A stretch of DNA of 20,755 nt from a virus, in IMG/VR virus record IMGVR_UViG_3300049484_000380, positions 1 through 20,755 of that record; one strand, 5' to 3'. Position 1 is the stretch's first letter. Each line of letters opens with the position of its first letter. Position numbers and translations under genes: made by a program. Shown one piece after another: positions 1 through 8,001 of this stretch. Under the pieces are notes generated by a model that saw only the letters and a list, made by a program, of their open reading frames with translations, made no database searches and had not been told where the DNA came from.

Positions 1-4
1 CTCA

Positions 5-1441
5 TTAGTCGCTCCCCTCGACGATGGGAGTTTGTGAGCCGGGCTTAAACCACTGTGATGGGTAGCCTGCGCGTCCGCTACCAACCGGACTTTGCATCGG
101 CGTCGAGGGTGGACCGTATCGCGGCGTCGTCTTGCGCGGAGGCGCACCACCTGACCCACTGGCGGTGGGCGTATCGACGGCCGGCGCTTGTGACTGGAGC
201 GTAAAGATCGCGCGCTCGATGTTGGCGGCAAGCGTGCGGCGCTTCTCTAAAAGCGCTGGCATCGCGGGCGTCTTTGAACTTTCGCCGCCCTCATTTGCGA
301 TAGCCTTCTCGTTCTCTTCGTACATGAAGCGCGCCGCACTCAACACTTCCTTGGCGATTGTTTGCCCTTCCAGGCGCATTCCGCGAGCCGCGCTCTCCTC
401 GCCACGACGCATCATTTCGTTGGAGTTCTTGAGCATCGTCTCCGCATTCTTTTGGGCGACTTCGAGACGAGCGAGTTCTGCCTTATCAGTGGCTTGCTTC
501 TGTACGAGTTCACGCGCCTTCGTATACTGCGTGTGAATCGTTTCCATCGTCGGCGTACCGGCCGGCAACTCGTAGCCCTGCGAGCGCACCATCGTCGCTG
601 CACGTGCATCAACAAGATCGCTCGGCGTGACGTTGTAGATTTTTGCGAGGCCGGCGAACGTTGTGGTTGTGCCGTCAGGCGCGGTGATTTGCTTGCCCGA
701 CTGCGCGTCTTGAAGAATTTGGCGTCGAGCGGCCTTCATCGCTTCGGCTACCTGAGGTTGATTAAGTTGCTGAGGCGTGGGCGGCACGTCCTTCACCGAC
801 ATGCTCTGTTCGAGCCCTTGCGGCCCCATCTTCATGCCAAACTCGCGCAGCGGCTGAGGTCCGGCGGGGCGTGCGGGAGCGGCCGCACTCGGAGGCGGTG
901 CGTAATCCGCGTAACCTGTGCGATCCATCGCCTCACCCTCTGGCGTCGGCGGCATACCTTGCGCGGCGCTCTGCGGAGCGGGCGCACCACCTTGTCCACC
1001 GAACTGCCCAAAGAGCCTTGAGCCCTCGCGCAGTCGATTCATCAACGCTTCTTCTTTGAGCATTTCGACGATGACAGATGCCGGCATTCCCACATATTGG
1101 GGATAACGACGCCACAACTCTTGTGTTGCTTTGACTCCCATTTCTTCTTTAGTTGGCGGCATTCCTTGAAAGTCGATGCCGCCGAGACCAGCCTGCTGCG
1201 TGAGCCCTTGTGCACCGGGTTGACGCAGCGCGCCGGGCATATGTCGCCCGACGACTTCGAAGCCGACGAGCGCCTGACGACGTGCATCCTCCTCCTGCTG
1301 CTTTTGATAGAGGGCCGCCGCGATCAAGTTCGAGACCAGGGTGTTTGCACCAGCGCCCACGCCGTAAGCCGCACCCTGTGGATAGGGTGTCGTCTGTCCT
1401 TGGTACGGCGGTGGAACCACGTTGCCGAAGTACCCTGCCAT
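5..1441 (-). CDS. Probable internal virion or ejection-type structural protein
   Basis: This 478-residue protein has no enzyme motif that I recognise. Residues 1-50 are rich in Pro, Gly, Tyr and Gln. A Pro/Ala-rich linker lies around residues 140-200. A long charged helical stretch, probably a coiled coil, spans about residues 300-385, and a Gly/Pro/Ser-rich tail follows. The start at 1441 is chosen over an in-frame ATG at 1528 because GAGGAGGTAG sits just upstream and contains the stop codon of the preceding gene. The stop is written TAATG, so another gene probably begins at position 5 and leaves the window. As the last of three low-complexity genes after the tail hub, it fits the position of podovirus internal virion proteins, but that role is inferred from order and composition only. 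Confidence 0.75.
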   Translation of the reverse strand: MAGYFGNVVPPPYQGQTTPYPQGAAYGVGAGANTLVSNLIAAALYQKQQEEDARRQALVGFEVVGRHMPGALRQPGAQGLTQQAGLGGIDFQGMPPTKEEMGVKATQELWRRYPQYVGMPASVIVEMLKEEALMNRLREGSRLFGQFGGQGGAPAPQSAAQGMPPTPEGEAMDRTGYADYAPPPSAAAPARPAGPQPLREFGMKMGPQGLEQSMSVKDVPPTPQQLNQPQVAEAMKAARRQILQDAQSGKQITAPDGTTTTFAGLAKIYNVTPSDLVDARAATMVRSQGYELPAGTPTMETIHTQYTKARELVQKQATDKAELARLEVAQKNAETMLKNSNEMMRRGEESAARGMRLEGQTIAKEVLSAARFMYEENEKAIANEGGESSKTPAMPALLEKRRTLAANIERAIFTLQSQAPAVDTPTASGSGGAPPRKTTPRYGPPSTPMQSPVGSGRAGYPSQWFKPGSQTPIVEGSD

Positions 1442-1443
1442 GT

Positions 1444-2343
1444 CTACCTCCTCAACATCATCAGTGCGCGCATGAGCGCGTTCTTGACTTCGGCCTCCGG
1501 GCCTTGCAGCCCGGGTTGTGACATCCATTGTGGAATGAAGATACCAAGCTCACCGCCCGTGGAGGGTTCGCCCCATCGGGTAGTGCGCGGCGACGTTGCG
1601 TATTCGACACCGCCACGGGCGCGATCTGATCCGCCCCGATCGTTGCCACCAGCACCGCCGGCGGAGCCGCTTCCCATACCGGCGCCGCCCATACCGCCGG
1701 GGCCAGTGCCGCCTTCACGGTTCATACCGTAGTCGGTTGATAATCCCGGCGGACCTGACGCTCCCATCCAACCACCAGGAGTCGTTTTGCCCGTCGAAGG
1801 GCCTTCTGGCGTCTCAATACCAAAGCTGCGTGTTGCATTGTATGAGTCGATTTGCGCTTGGTTTTCGGCGGCCGCTTTCATTCCAGCGTATGCACCATAT
1901 GTATCGGTGATACCTTGCACGTCTTGGAGGCCATAGGCTGGGTCCATCGTTTGCGGCCCACCAAGAAGCGAACTCGCCATCGACATTACTGAAAACGGTG
2001 ATAGCACCCCGGACATAATGCCAAGCGCTGGCACCGACGCTCCCATCAATCCAGCAATCATTGAACCGAGGCCGACACCGCGCTTGCCGAGAGAAGCCGC
2101 ACCCATCGCCGTAGCAAGTCCGCCTTCCATCTTACCGGATTCGGCGGTGCCTTTTACTCCACTTGGGTTCTCGCCCCATCCTCCACCAGGCTCCTGCAAG
2201 AAATTCGGCTTAAACGGATAGAGCGTCTTGGAGCTGGACGTGGTATTAGGGCTTTGGATTTGTTGAAGGAGCGTCGAAATATCGTAGCCGCTCAACAACA
2301 AACGGATCAACGGATTTGTGCTTGAGTATCCGCTGAGGTCCAT
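1444..2343 (-). CDS. Glycine-rich virion-associated protein with a hydrophobic centre
   Basis: This 299-residue protein is of unknown family. About residues 75-130 form a hydrophobic, Gly/Ala/Met/Ser-rich stretch that could insert into a membrane or bury in the virion. About residues 175-255 are very rich in Gly, Ser and Pro and probably disordered. No signal peptide is visible. Its ATG follows the upstream stop by one base (TAAC then ATG), with only a weak G-rich SD. Its own stop lies inside the SD of the next gene, so expression is probably coupled. It sits between two other low-complexity proteins downstream of the tail genes. A role as an ejected or internal virion protein is inference. 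A tail-tip or chaperone role is equally possible. Confidence 0.72.
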   Translation of the reverse strand: MDLSGYSSTNPLIRLLLSGYDISTLLQQIQSPNTTSSSKTLYPFKPNFLQEPGGGWGENPSGVKGTAESGKMEGGLATAMGAASLGKRGVGLGSMIAGLMGASVPALGIMSGVLSPFSVMSMASSLLGGPQTMDPAYGLQDVQGITDTYGAYAGMKAAAENQAQIDSYNATRSFGIETPEGPSTGKTTPGGWMGASGPPGLSTDYGMNREGGTGPGGMGGAGMGSGSAGGAGGNDRGGSDRARGGVEYATSPRTTRWGEPSTGGELGIFIPQWMSQPGLQGPEAEVKNALMRALMMLRR

Positions 2344-2344
2344 G

Positions 2345-3223
2345 TTACCAGCCCCCGCTCTGACCGATGAGTGTATCCAACCAGTTGGCAGCGCCGCCGC
2401 CGGCGCCCATTACATCACCACCCCAATCGTACACGTTACCCCATGCGTCTAAGTTTGGATCAACGCCGTTACCGCCGAAGAGTTGTTGAATCCAATCGTA
2501 GCCGGTTGAGGCCATGTTACCGAGAGAAGGGAGCGACTTCGACAACCCGAGCCACGGAAGGGCCGATGCGCCCGCCTGTAACAACTGAGAACCAAGGCTA
2601 GCGCCGTATTGCGTCGAAGCAAGATTACCTTGCGACGCAAGATTCGCCAACAACTGTACAACCGGATCAGCCGTTTCACGCATCGTGTTGCCGGATTGCA
2701 CCGCGCCGAGAGCGGCGTTCACGGGTAGTTGTGCGTACGGCAGGAGTTGCTGCGCCGCGTTAACTTGTCGTCCCGCCTGTGCCTCTCCCGCCTGCAAGTA
2801 ATACGGCGCAAGCGTCGCGGTAATATCCGTCTGCGCCTTACCGGCCGTTTCTGCAAGGATTCGTGCGAGGTCGGTGTCGCCGCCCATTCCACGAGCGGTA
2901 AGTTGCTCTGTAACACCGGCCATTTGTTCAGGTAACTGTTGCATCCGTTGCGATTCAAGAGACTTCAACATGTCGAGACTGATAGGCAGTCCCGTCTGTG
3001 ACGCCTGCTCAAGCGTGTTTTGGCCCGTCGTGTAAGCGCTACCGAAGTTGGAGCCCATCAGTCCGGTGAGCATTTGCGCTCCAGCGTTCTGAAGCGGAGC
3101 CGGACCCTGCGTCATCGTAGAACGGGCGTTCAACGAATCCAACAACTTTTGACGCGACTCGTCCACACCTGACGGCGAAGTCCATTGTGGCGTTGACGAC
3201 GGACTCTGGAATAAGTTAGACAC
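2345..3223 (-). CDS. Ala/Gln-rich virion protein, candidate ejection protein
   Basis: This 292-residue protein has a Ser/Pro/Thr-rich N-terminus (1-40). A long Ala/Gln/Leu-rich helical region follows (about 45-220) and a Gly/Trp/Asp-rich C-terminus closes it. It has no catalytic motif that I recognise. Helical Ala/Gln-rich composition is common among podovirus proteins ejected with the genome, which is the reason for the tentative call. The start is GTG at 3223. A GGGAGGA SD lies at good spacing, and the gene overlaps the last 8 bases of the acetyltransferase gene in another frame. The next gene starts one base after this stop. Confidence is high that it is a gene and low for its function. 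Confidence 0.72.
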   Translation of the reverse strand: MSNLFQSPSSTPQWTSPSGVDESRQKLLDSLNARSTMTQGPAPLQNAGAQMLTGLMGSNFGSAYTTGQNTLEQASQTGLPISLDMLKSLESQRMQQLPEQMAGVTEQLTARGMGGDTDLARILAETAGKAQTDITATLAPYYLQAGEAQAGRQVNAAQQLLPYAQLPVNAALGAVQSGNTMRETADPVVQLLANLASQGNLASTQYGASLGSQLLQAGASALPWLGLSKSLPSLGNMASTGYDWIQQLFGGNGVDPNLDAWGNVYDWGGDVMGAGGGAANWLDTLIGQSGGW

Positions 3224-3818
3224 CGGCTTCCTCCCTCACCATACCGAAGGCCATCATGTCAATGTATTGCCCTTGATAGAGGGCGGCGCGCCGAAGAGTC
3301 CCTTCGAGCCGCATTCCAATTCGCTTTGCAAACTTGCACGCGGGGCGATTCATTTCAGGAATGAAGGCGCTCACGCGCTTGAGGTCAAACTCTTTGAAGA
3401 ACTTCTTGAGGAGGTCGCGTGCGACGCCATCACGCCCCTGGAACGACCGGTCCCAAAACACGCAGTGAACCTCAGCCATATGATGAGGTAGAATGTTCGA
3501 CGCGCTCAACATGCCCACCGGCCGTAGTCCGGCGTAGTCGGCGTAGATTTCGATGAAGACACTATTACGTTGACCGAGGACGCCACAGAACGCCTGGAAG
3601 TTTCCAGCCATGTAGTCGTCCCACGCCTGCGGAAACTCCAGGAAGCGCTGCCACAACCAGTTGAGCTTCTCGTTCGTCAACTCTAACTCTTTGACGAAGT
3701 ACTCGACGGGCTTTTCTTCGACAACGGCTACACTGTCTCCGTTGGAGGGGCTAGAAGGAACGCTGTGAACGTCATGCTCGTTACCGAGCACTTCAGGCTG
3801 ATCTGTGTGGTTGTCCAT
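3216..3818 (-). CDS. GNAT-family N-acetyltransferase
   Basis: This 200-residue protein matches the RimJ/RimL-like branch of GNAT acetyltransferases, which move acetyl from acetyl-CoA to an amine. About residues 1-40 are acidic, Ser/Pro-rich and probably disordered. The fold follows: a beta strand around 115-121, a degenerate acetyl-CoA loop (GRDGVA, 128-133) leading into a helix, then NRPACKFAKRIGM at 157-169, the usual Asn-containing motif B helix followed by the EGTLR strand. The substrate is unknown. The ATG at 3818 has a GGGAG SD, which places the first 91 bases inside the preceding gene in another frame. GNAT genes do occur among phage tail genes. Whether this one acetylates a virion or a host protein cannot be seen. 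Confidence 0.8.
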   Translation of the reverse strand: MDNHTDQPEVLGNEHDVHSVPSSPSNGDSVAVVEEKPVEYFVKELELTNEKLNWLWQRFLEFPQAWDDYMAGNFQAFCGVLGQRNSVFIEIYADYAGLRPVGMLSASNILPHHMAEVHCVFWDRSFQGRDGVARDLLKKFFKEFDLKRVSAFIPEMNRPACKFAKRIGMRLEGTLRRAALYQGQYIDMMAFGMVREEAGV

Positions 3819-4129
3819 GCTGTGCTCCCGGCGTAAATTACGCCTGCCTTATCTCGCTTAACAACGAGAATGCCAACGGGAATGACGCCAAGGTTGTGAT
3901 CGTACACAATTTCTGTGTCGGCTGTAGCGTGTGACGTTTGGTCAGTGAGCCATTTACCGCTGATGTTGTCGTTGAACGTTCCGTCGCCGAGGGTCAGTCG
4001 ATCCGCAAACAAGTTTTTGATGCGGACTAGCTCTTCAGTGAGCGCGCGATAGAAGTCGGACGCCCACCCTCTCCACTCGGTGTAGCCGCTCGGCTGTGGA
4101 ATAAACGGGTTCATCGGCAACTGGCTCAA
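3728..4129 (-). CDS. Small phage virion-associated protein
   Basis: This 133-residue protein has a helical N-terminal half, with a Trp-rich patch and a short amphipathic helix. The beta-rich C-terminal half contains a His-Asn-Leu-Gly turn and an IPVGILVV strand, a pattern I associate with small virion proteins next to podovirus tail-hub genes. Its exact function is unknown. The start appears to be TTG at 4129. That codon overlaps the stop of the hub gene as TTGA, and an AAAGGAGG SD lies 9 bases upstream. The first ATG, at 4114, is too far from that SD. The last 91 bases overlap the acetyltransferase gene out of frame, yet the C-terminal strands look authentic, so the overlap seems real. Confidence 0.7.
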   Translation of the reverse strand: MSQLPMNPFIPQPSGYTEWRGWASDFYRALTEELVRIKNLFADRLTLGDGTFNDNISGKWLTDQTSHATADTEIVYDHNLGVIPVGILVVKRDKAGVIYAGSTAWTTTQISLKCSVTSMTFTAFLLAPPTETV

Positions 4130-5730
4130 TACGTATCGCCTCCTTTCATAAAGATTGGGTGAAACGCTACGATACGAACGTTTTCTCCGGTGTTCACGTT
4201 ACGGACGCGATAGCGCAACTTCGTCCCGCTGACGGTGAACCACGCCCACGCAATTTTAGCAGAGCCGTCAGCTGATCCACCGATAGTGAGGTTCTTGCCC
4301 GTGGTCCACGAGAGGCCGCCATTCTTTGAGTATTCGACGAGAAGGGTCGCCGGTCCCATATCGTCGTACTCGATGCCGATGCCCGAGAGCGACACCATTT
4401 GGCGTGGGCCTTCGGCGACGTAATCCTTCGACTGCCACTCTACCGGGATGGCCGACGATTGATCGTTGACGCTGTTAACGTCCATCTTGCAAATGGCGCC
4501 GTCCGACAGCCCGAGAAGATACAACCCACTATGCACCTGCGAGAAGGCCGAATCGAACGAGTACGCTTGCGCATCCATCGTGCCAGATGTACCGTCGATC
4601 GTCGTTGCGGCGACTGTTGGGTGTTCAAGAATCGAGCCGACGCCCGCGCCGTACCAGAACGACGTCCACGTGTTACTGGGTTCGTGGTAGACGTAGAAGG
4701 TTCCGGCTGACGACTCGTCGCCCATTGGAACGCCGAGGATGTACGACTGCCAAGGCGCCAAATAATAACCGACGCACATCGACAGCCGATTCGTGTTCGC
4801 CCCGTCGAGAATGGCGCGATCAACTTTGCCGAAGCCAATCGGCTTAAACTGTGAGCCGTCGTAGGAGAACACGCCGTCTTGAAAGAGCCCGAAGTGAATG
4901 ACGCCGTTCGACGCGAGAGAGCGAGACGCGAACAGCCCCCGCCCGCGCACCCACGCTTGATCGTACTGAAACGGCGTTGCGCCGTAGCCGGTCGCGACGA
5001 TCTTCGTGATCGACCGCTCCTTATAGACGAGCATCGTGCTACCGATACGAGCGGCGTTCATGATGTAGTCGTCGTTGTCGTTGAGGTCTTTGTAGCCGCT
5101 TCCGACGCCGGTCCAATCCGTGATGTCGCCGTTGATGCAGTAGCGATGACGTTGCGCTTTCGTGTCGCCCGTCTCGTACGTCTTGAAGAGGTTGAGGCGG
5201 TTATTGAAAACACGCACGATCCACGCCGCTGGGCAGTTTGCGCTCAACGTCAAGTAGTTAGCGACCGTCGATGGAAGATACTTAACGGTATCAACACCTT
5301 GAGAGAAACAAAATCGTTCGGTATACGGCCACACGCACATTGAAAATGGGTGATAATCATCGCCCGTCAACGACGCGCCACCACTAGCGGCGATCTCCGT
5401 CCACGTACCGGAACTGTAGTAGTACACCTTATCTTTGGTAAGGGCGATGGAGTACGTGCTTCCACTCCGAAGGTAGAAGATGCCTCCACCCAAGATGATA
5501 CCGTTGAGAGAGCTGCCGAGCTTCGTCGATCCCGGGCGCTTCGACAACTTTCCGTCGCGCCACATAAAGTTACGAATAAGCGGGGACGACGACTCGTCAA
5601 TCTCCGTTGGAGGCATGTCGGCAATCATCATAGACTTGCCGGGAATCGACTTTGATTGCTGCGGCGAAGCGGCCTGTAACGCCTTCGTTGAAAGACCGCT
5701 GAACGGATTGGCTGAAAGTCGTGATTTCAT
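4126..5730 (-). CDS. Podovirus-like tail hub / DNA stabilization protein
   Basis: This 534-residue protein is rich in beta strands and aromatic residues, like the propeller-type tail hub proteins of short-tailed phages (P22 gp10, T7 gp12). Those proteins close the head after packaging and build the tail channel. The N-terminus has an LIRNFMWRDG segment followed by KRPG, typical of this group. Mid-protein are a MLVYKERSITKI segment and a GVFSYDGSQFKPIG blade-like motif, followed by a YEPSNTW-like element (seen as YHEPSNTW). The frame stays open upstream to 6237, but that part lies inside the collar gene. The start at 5730 is chosen because it comes one base after the collar stop (TAAC then ATG), although the SD is weak. 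The family call comes from recalled patterns, not a search. Confidence 0.72.
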   Translation of the reverse strand: MKSRLSANPFSGLSTKALQAASPQQSKSIPGKSMMIADMPPTEIDESSSPLIRNFMWRDGKLSKRPGSTKLGSSLNGIILGGGIFYLRSGSTYSIALTKDKVYYYSSGTWTEIAASGGASLTGDDYHPFSMCVWPYTERFCFSQGVDTVKYLPSTVANYLTLSANCPAAWIVRVFNNRLNLFKTYETGDTKAQRHRYCINGDITDWTGVGSGYKDLNDNDDYIMNAARIGSTMLVYKERSITKIVATGYGATPFQYDQAWVRGRGLFASRSLASNGVIHFGLFQDGVFSYDGSQFKPIGFGKVDRAILDGANTNRLSMCVGYYLAPWQSYILGVPMGDESSAGTFYVYHEPSNTWTSFWYGAGVGSILEHPTVAATTIDGTSGTMDAQAYSFDSAFSQVHSGLYLLGLSDGAICKMDVNSVNDQSSAIPVEWQSKDYVAEGPRQMVSLSGIGIEYDDMGPATLLVEYSKNGGLSWTTGKNLTIGGSADGSAKIAWAWFTVSGTKLRYRVRNVNTGENVRIVAFHPIFMKGGDTY

Positions 5731-5731
5731 G

Positions 5732-6742
5732 TTAGTACTTGATGATGTAGTTAAGGATGAGAGTCGGCTGAATATTATTGTGTGCTGATCCACTTCCAGA
5801 ATATCCCGTTTCAGTCGCACCGGATACTGGAAAGCCGGTCGTGGTTCCAAATCCACCACCTGTGCTTGTTTGAAGTGCCGTCGGTGAAATCGTGTGATTG
5901 TGAGACGCCAACTCCGCAACAGAAAGCGTATGCGTTTCTTCACCGCCAGTCGCACCGAGAGTATCGCCGTCCATCCCCGACCCAGTTGCCGTGATTCGAT
6001 CGGCTGACGTACCACCCATGTCGTCTTGACCAGCGACGACTCGGCCACGAAGATCGGGAAGGTTAAAGTGGGTACCGTCAGCGGAACCGTACGTCGTGCT
6101 GAGGACAGCGAAGAGCGCGGCGTAATCGGCCCGAAGCAAAGACTGCCCGTAACAGAAAAGCCAACCGGAGGGAGCATTCCAACCGGCGTAAGGAAGCACA
6201 GCGCCGACTGGAACAAGCGGACCCCACGCACCTCCACTATCTTTCGACTCGATTACGCCCGAGTTATCTCGGAGGCCGTAACCGTTTGCGCCCGACGTCG
6301 CACCAAAATTAATGTGCGCGTTCGCGGCGAGGGACATATTCCCCGCTTCGAGCATCAGCGTGAAAGCATTCGTGATCGTCGCGTTCGCGCCAGCGGCTGG
6401 AGGCCCCGCAATCGCAACCGTCGCGGCCGTCGTGAGCGTGGATGCGGCCGCGAACGCGTACGTTGGAAGCGTCACTCGCATCGCACGTTGAGTTGTGAGC
6501 GCTCCCGTTGACCAAGTCATCGTGCGTGCAAGATCGACCAAGAAGTCGACGACCTCGACGCTCGCAGTCAGTCCTGTTTCAGCGATGGGCTGTATTCGTG
6601 ATCGCCCCGTGTTCCACGCAGCACTGCCGGCCGCCAGGCGTTCGCGCAGGTCCAGCTTCAGCGCGCGAATCACGTCGTCCACGGTCGAAACCATGGCCGA
6701 TCCTAGTGGCGCTGTTTCGTCCCAAGTATTCGTGAACGCCAT
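5732..6742 (-). CDS. Tail fibre with phage tail-collar domain
   Basis: This 336-residue protein is a probable receptor-binding or short tail fibre. Its N-terminus (1-40) has the FTNTWDETAPLGS and VDDVIRALKLDLRERL segments common to fibre proteins of short-tailed phages, probably for virion attachment. A Thr/Ala-rich shaft follows. A clear phage tail-collar domain lies at about 177-240, with a GAVLPYAG strand, SGWLFCYGQ, and FNLPDLRGRVVAG. The C-terminus has ELASHNHTIS (about 277-286), recalling the HxH metal site of T4 gp12, and ends in NNIQPTLILNYIIKY, a typical collar-fibre ending. The ATG at 6742 has an AGGAGG SD that merges with the upstream stop (TAGGAGG). The hub gene begins one base after the stop. 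Confidence 0.88.
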   Translation of the reverse strand: MAFTNTWDETAPLGSAMVSTVDDVIRALKLDLRERLAAGSAAWNTGRSRIQPIAETGLTASVEVVDFLVDLARTMTWSTGALTTQRAMRVTLPTYAFAAASTLTTAATVAIAGPPAAGANATITNAFTLMLEAGNMSLAANAHINFGATSGANGYGLRDNSGVIESKDSGGAWGPLVPVGAVLPYAGWNAPSGWLFCYGQSLLRADYAALFAVLSTTYGSADGTHFNLPDLRGRVVAGQDDMGGTSADRITATGSGMDGDTLGATGGEETHTLSVAELASHNHTISPTALQTSTGGGFGTTTGFPVSGATETGYSGSGSAHNNIQPTLILNYIIKY

Positions 6743-6751
6743 CTTGTCCTC

Positions 6752-7429
6752 CTACGAAAGGTCAGGCGCCAAGGCAAAATCGGCGTACGCATCCTCGACT
6801 TCTTCGGACGTCGTGATAAGCTCAAGCGCTTCACGGCGCTTCGTCGAATAAAAGCTCGATCGGTCTAGCACCCCAATCGTGGCGTTGATGTCGGCGGCCG
6901 CGCCCCACACGACAACCCAATCAAATTCGGGCGGAATGACGGTTACATCAGGTGCGTTTGAGAGCTGATTTGGACGGAGTCGCCAACGTAATTGAATCGA
7001 ATAAACGGCGTCGGGCGTCGGCTCCAACTCAATCCCATCCCCAGTGTGAGCGAACCAGTACGGCTTCCCTGATGTCGTAAACTTTCCGTCGAAGTCTTGA
7101 ACAGAGCTGGCTTTGATACGGCGACTGTTAGTTCGGTCGCGCATTGGAGAAAAGATAGCCATTGGATCAATGATGCCGCCAACAATCGCATCACCTCGAT
7201 CAAACCCCGTCGTAATCGTCGTTGAGGCAAATGGGTAGAACCGTTGAGCGGCCACCGTAGAGAACCGCCCCGGCCCCTGGTCCAACTCGCGGAACGATAC
7301 TCCACGAAGCGCGCAGACTTGGCGATACGCTTGATTTATCGCCTGCGCGATCTCGGTGTCGAGGTCGTCACGATTGTTAATCGTGCGCTTGACCAGCGTC
7401 TGCATTTGTTGAAAAGTAAGGGCGCCCAT
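6752..7429 (-). CDS. Phage adaptor-like protein (head-tail connector)
   Basis: This 225-residue protein resembles adaptor proteins that bind under the portal ring and join head to tail in short-tailed phages. The N-terminal 40 residues have the helix pattern LTFQQMQTLVKRTINNRD followed by IAQAINQAYRQVC, typical of this group. The C-terminal part carries IPPEFDWVVVWGAAADI followed by a helix with many charges, also characteristic. The middle (about 60-160) is beta-rich. Its ATG at 7429 shares one base with the upstream stop (TAATG), so translation is likely coupled. The collar fibre follows 9 bases later. The assignment rests on pattern recognition. Another minor virion protein of similar fold is possible. 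Confidence 0.72.
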   Translation of the reverse strand: MGALTFQQMQTLVKRTINNRDDLDTEIAQAINQAYRQVCALRGVSFRELDQGPGRFSTVAAQRFYPFASTTITTGFDRGDAIVGGIIDPMAIFSPMRDRTNSRRIKASSVQDFDGKFTTSGKPYWFAHTGDGIELEPTPDAVYSIQLRWRLRPNQLSNAPDVTVIPPEFDWVVVWGAAADINATIGVLDRSSFYSTKRREALELITTSEEVEDAYADFALAPDLS

Positions 7430-7698
7430 TATTCATCCCCATGAAGTCCGCCAGGAGGCGACGGCGAAGTAACAGTTACTGGGCTAACGTGATCGTCGTC
7501 ATCGTTGGAATCGGCGACCTCCGTCGGATCACGTTCTAGCGGAACACGGGACAGCCGACGGTAGTAATCCGCGCCCTTTTCGTAAAGGCAATTCGCCACG
7601 CATACAATAAGTCCGTGCTGCGTCGTCATCTTCGAAAGTGGATATTCGAAGCCACAACGAGAGCACTCTGCCCACTGTTCACCGACGCGCCCGGCCAT
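7429..7698 (-). CDS. Small zinc-binding phage protein
   Basis: This 89-residue protein has four cysteines spaced as a treble-clef or ribbon zinc site: C12 and C15 (CSRCG), then C33 and C37 (CVANC). The second knuckle has three residues between its cysteines instead of the usual two. A short helix with KGADYYRRL follows, and then a Pro/Asp/Ser-rich tail. Proteins of this type, with a CxxCG plus YPLS opening, are frequent near phage head-tail genes, but their job is unknown. The ATG at 7698 lies 2 bases after the upstream stop without a strong SD, and its stop overlaps the adaptor start (TAATG). It may help assembly or bind nucleic acid. This is inference. Confidence 0.7.
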   Translation of the reverse strand: MAGRVGEQWAECSRCGFEYPLSKMTTQHGLIVCVANCLYEKGADYYRRLSRVPLERDPTEVADSNDDDDHVSPVTVTSPSPPGGLHGDE

Positions 7699-7700
7699 CG

Positions 7701-8000
7701 CTAACCCAATGTAATGTTGAGTTCACCACTAGAGAGCGTCGGCACGATCAGCCCTTGAATCCAACGCTCGACCAACTCCGATTCTGAGTAGTGAGAGCCC
7801 GTGGCATCCGCCTTCCACACCCGTCGTCCATCGGCGTCGGTGACGACCGCAGAGTGGCCCGCAGCAGCTGATGGCGCAATCCACCGGATCGACTTGACGT
7901 ACACGCGAGTCTGCTTGCCGTAGATTTGCGCCGTCAGTTCGGTTGCACCAGCGTCACCGCTTTCGATGACGATTGTATTGCCTGAGAGTTCAAGTGCCAT
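7701..8000 (-). CDS. Small conserved phage virion protein
   Basis: This 99-residue protein is beta-rich. An YVKSIRWIAPSAAAG segment is followed by a D-DGR-VWKADATG strand pair, and then by a helix with ERWIQGLIVPTLSSGEL. I recognise this layout as a frequent short protein in phage structural operons, but no function is established that I can name. The ATG at 8000 is one base after the stop of the large repeat protein, and a CGGAGGG SD lies within the end of that gene, so expression is coupled. It may bind the repeat fibre or be a minor virion part. That is speculation from adjacency. Confidence 0.72.
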   Translation of the reverse strand: MALELSGNTIVIESGDAGATELTAQIYGKQTRVYVKSIRWIAPSAAAGHSAVVTDADGRRVWKADATGSHYSESELVERWIQGLIVPTLSSGELNITLG

Positions 8001-8001
8001 G

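Noticed and set aside
362-1021. Plus-strand open frame of 219 codons
   Set aside because: It lies wholly opposite a minus-strand gene with a good start. The product is Arg/Leu-rich and low in structure.
5731-6237. Upstream extension of the tail hub frame (169 codons)
   Set aside because: It lies inside the collar-fibre gene out of frame and reads as Arg/Ser-rich sequence. The true start is the ATG after the collar stop.
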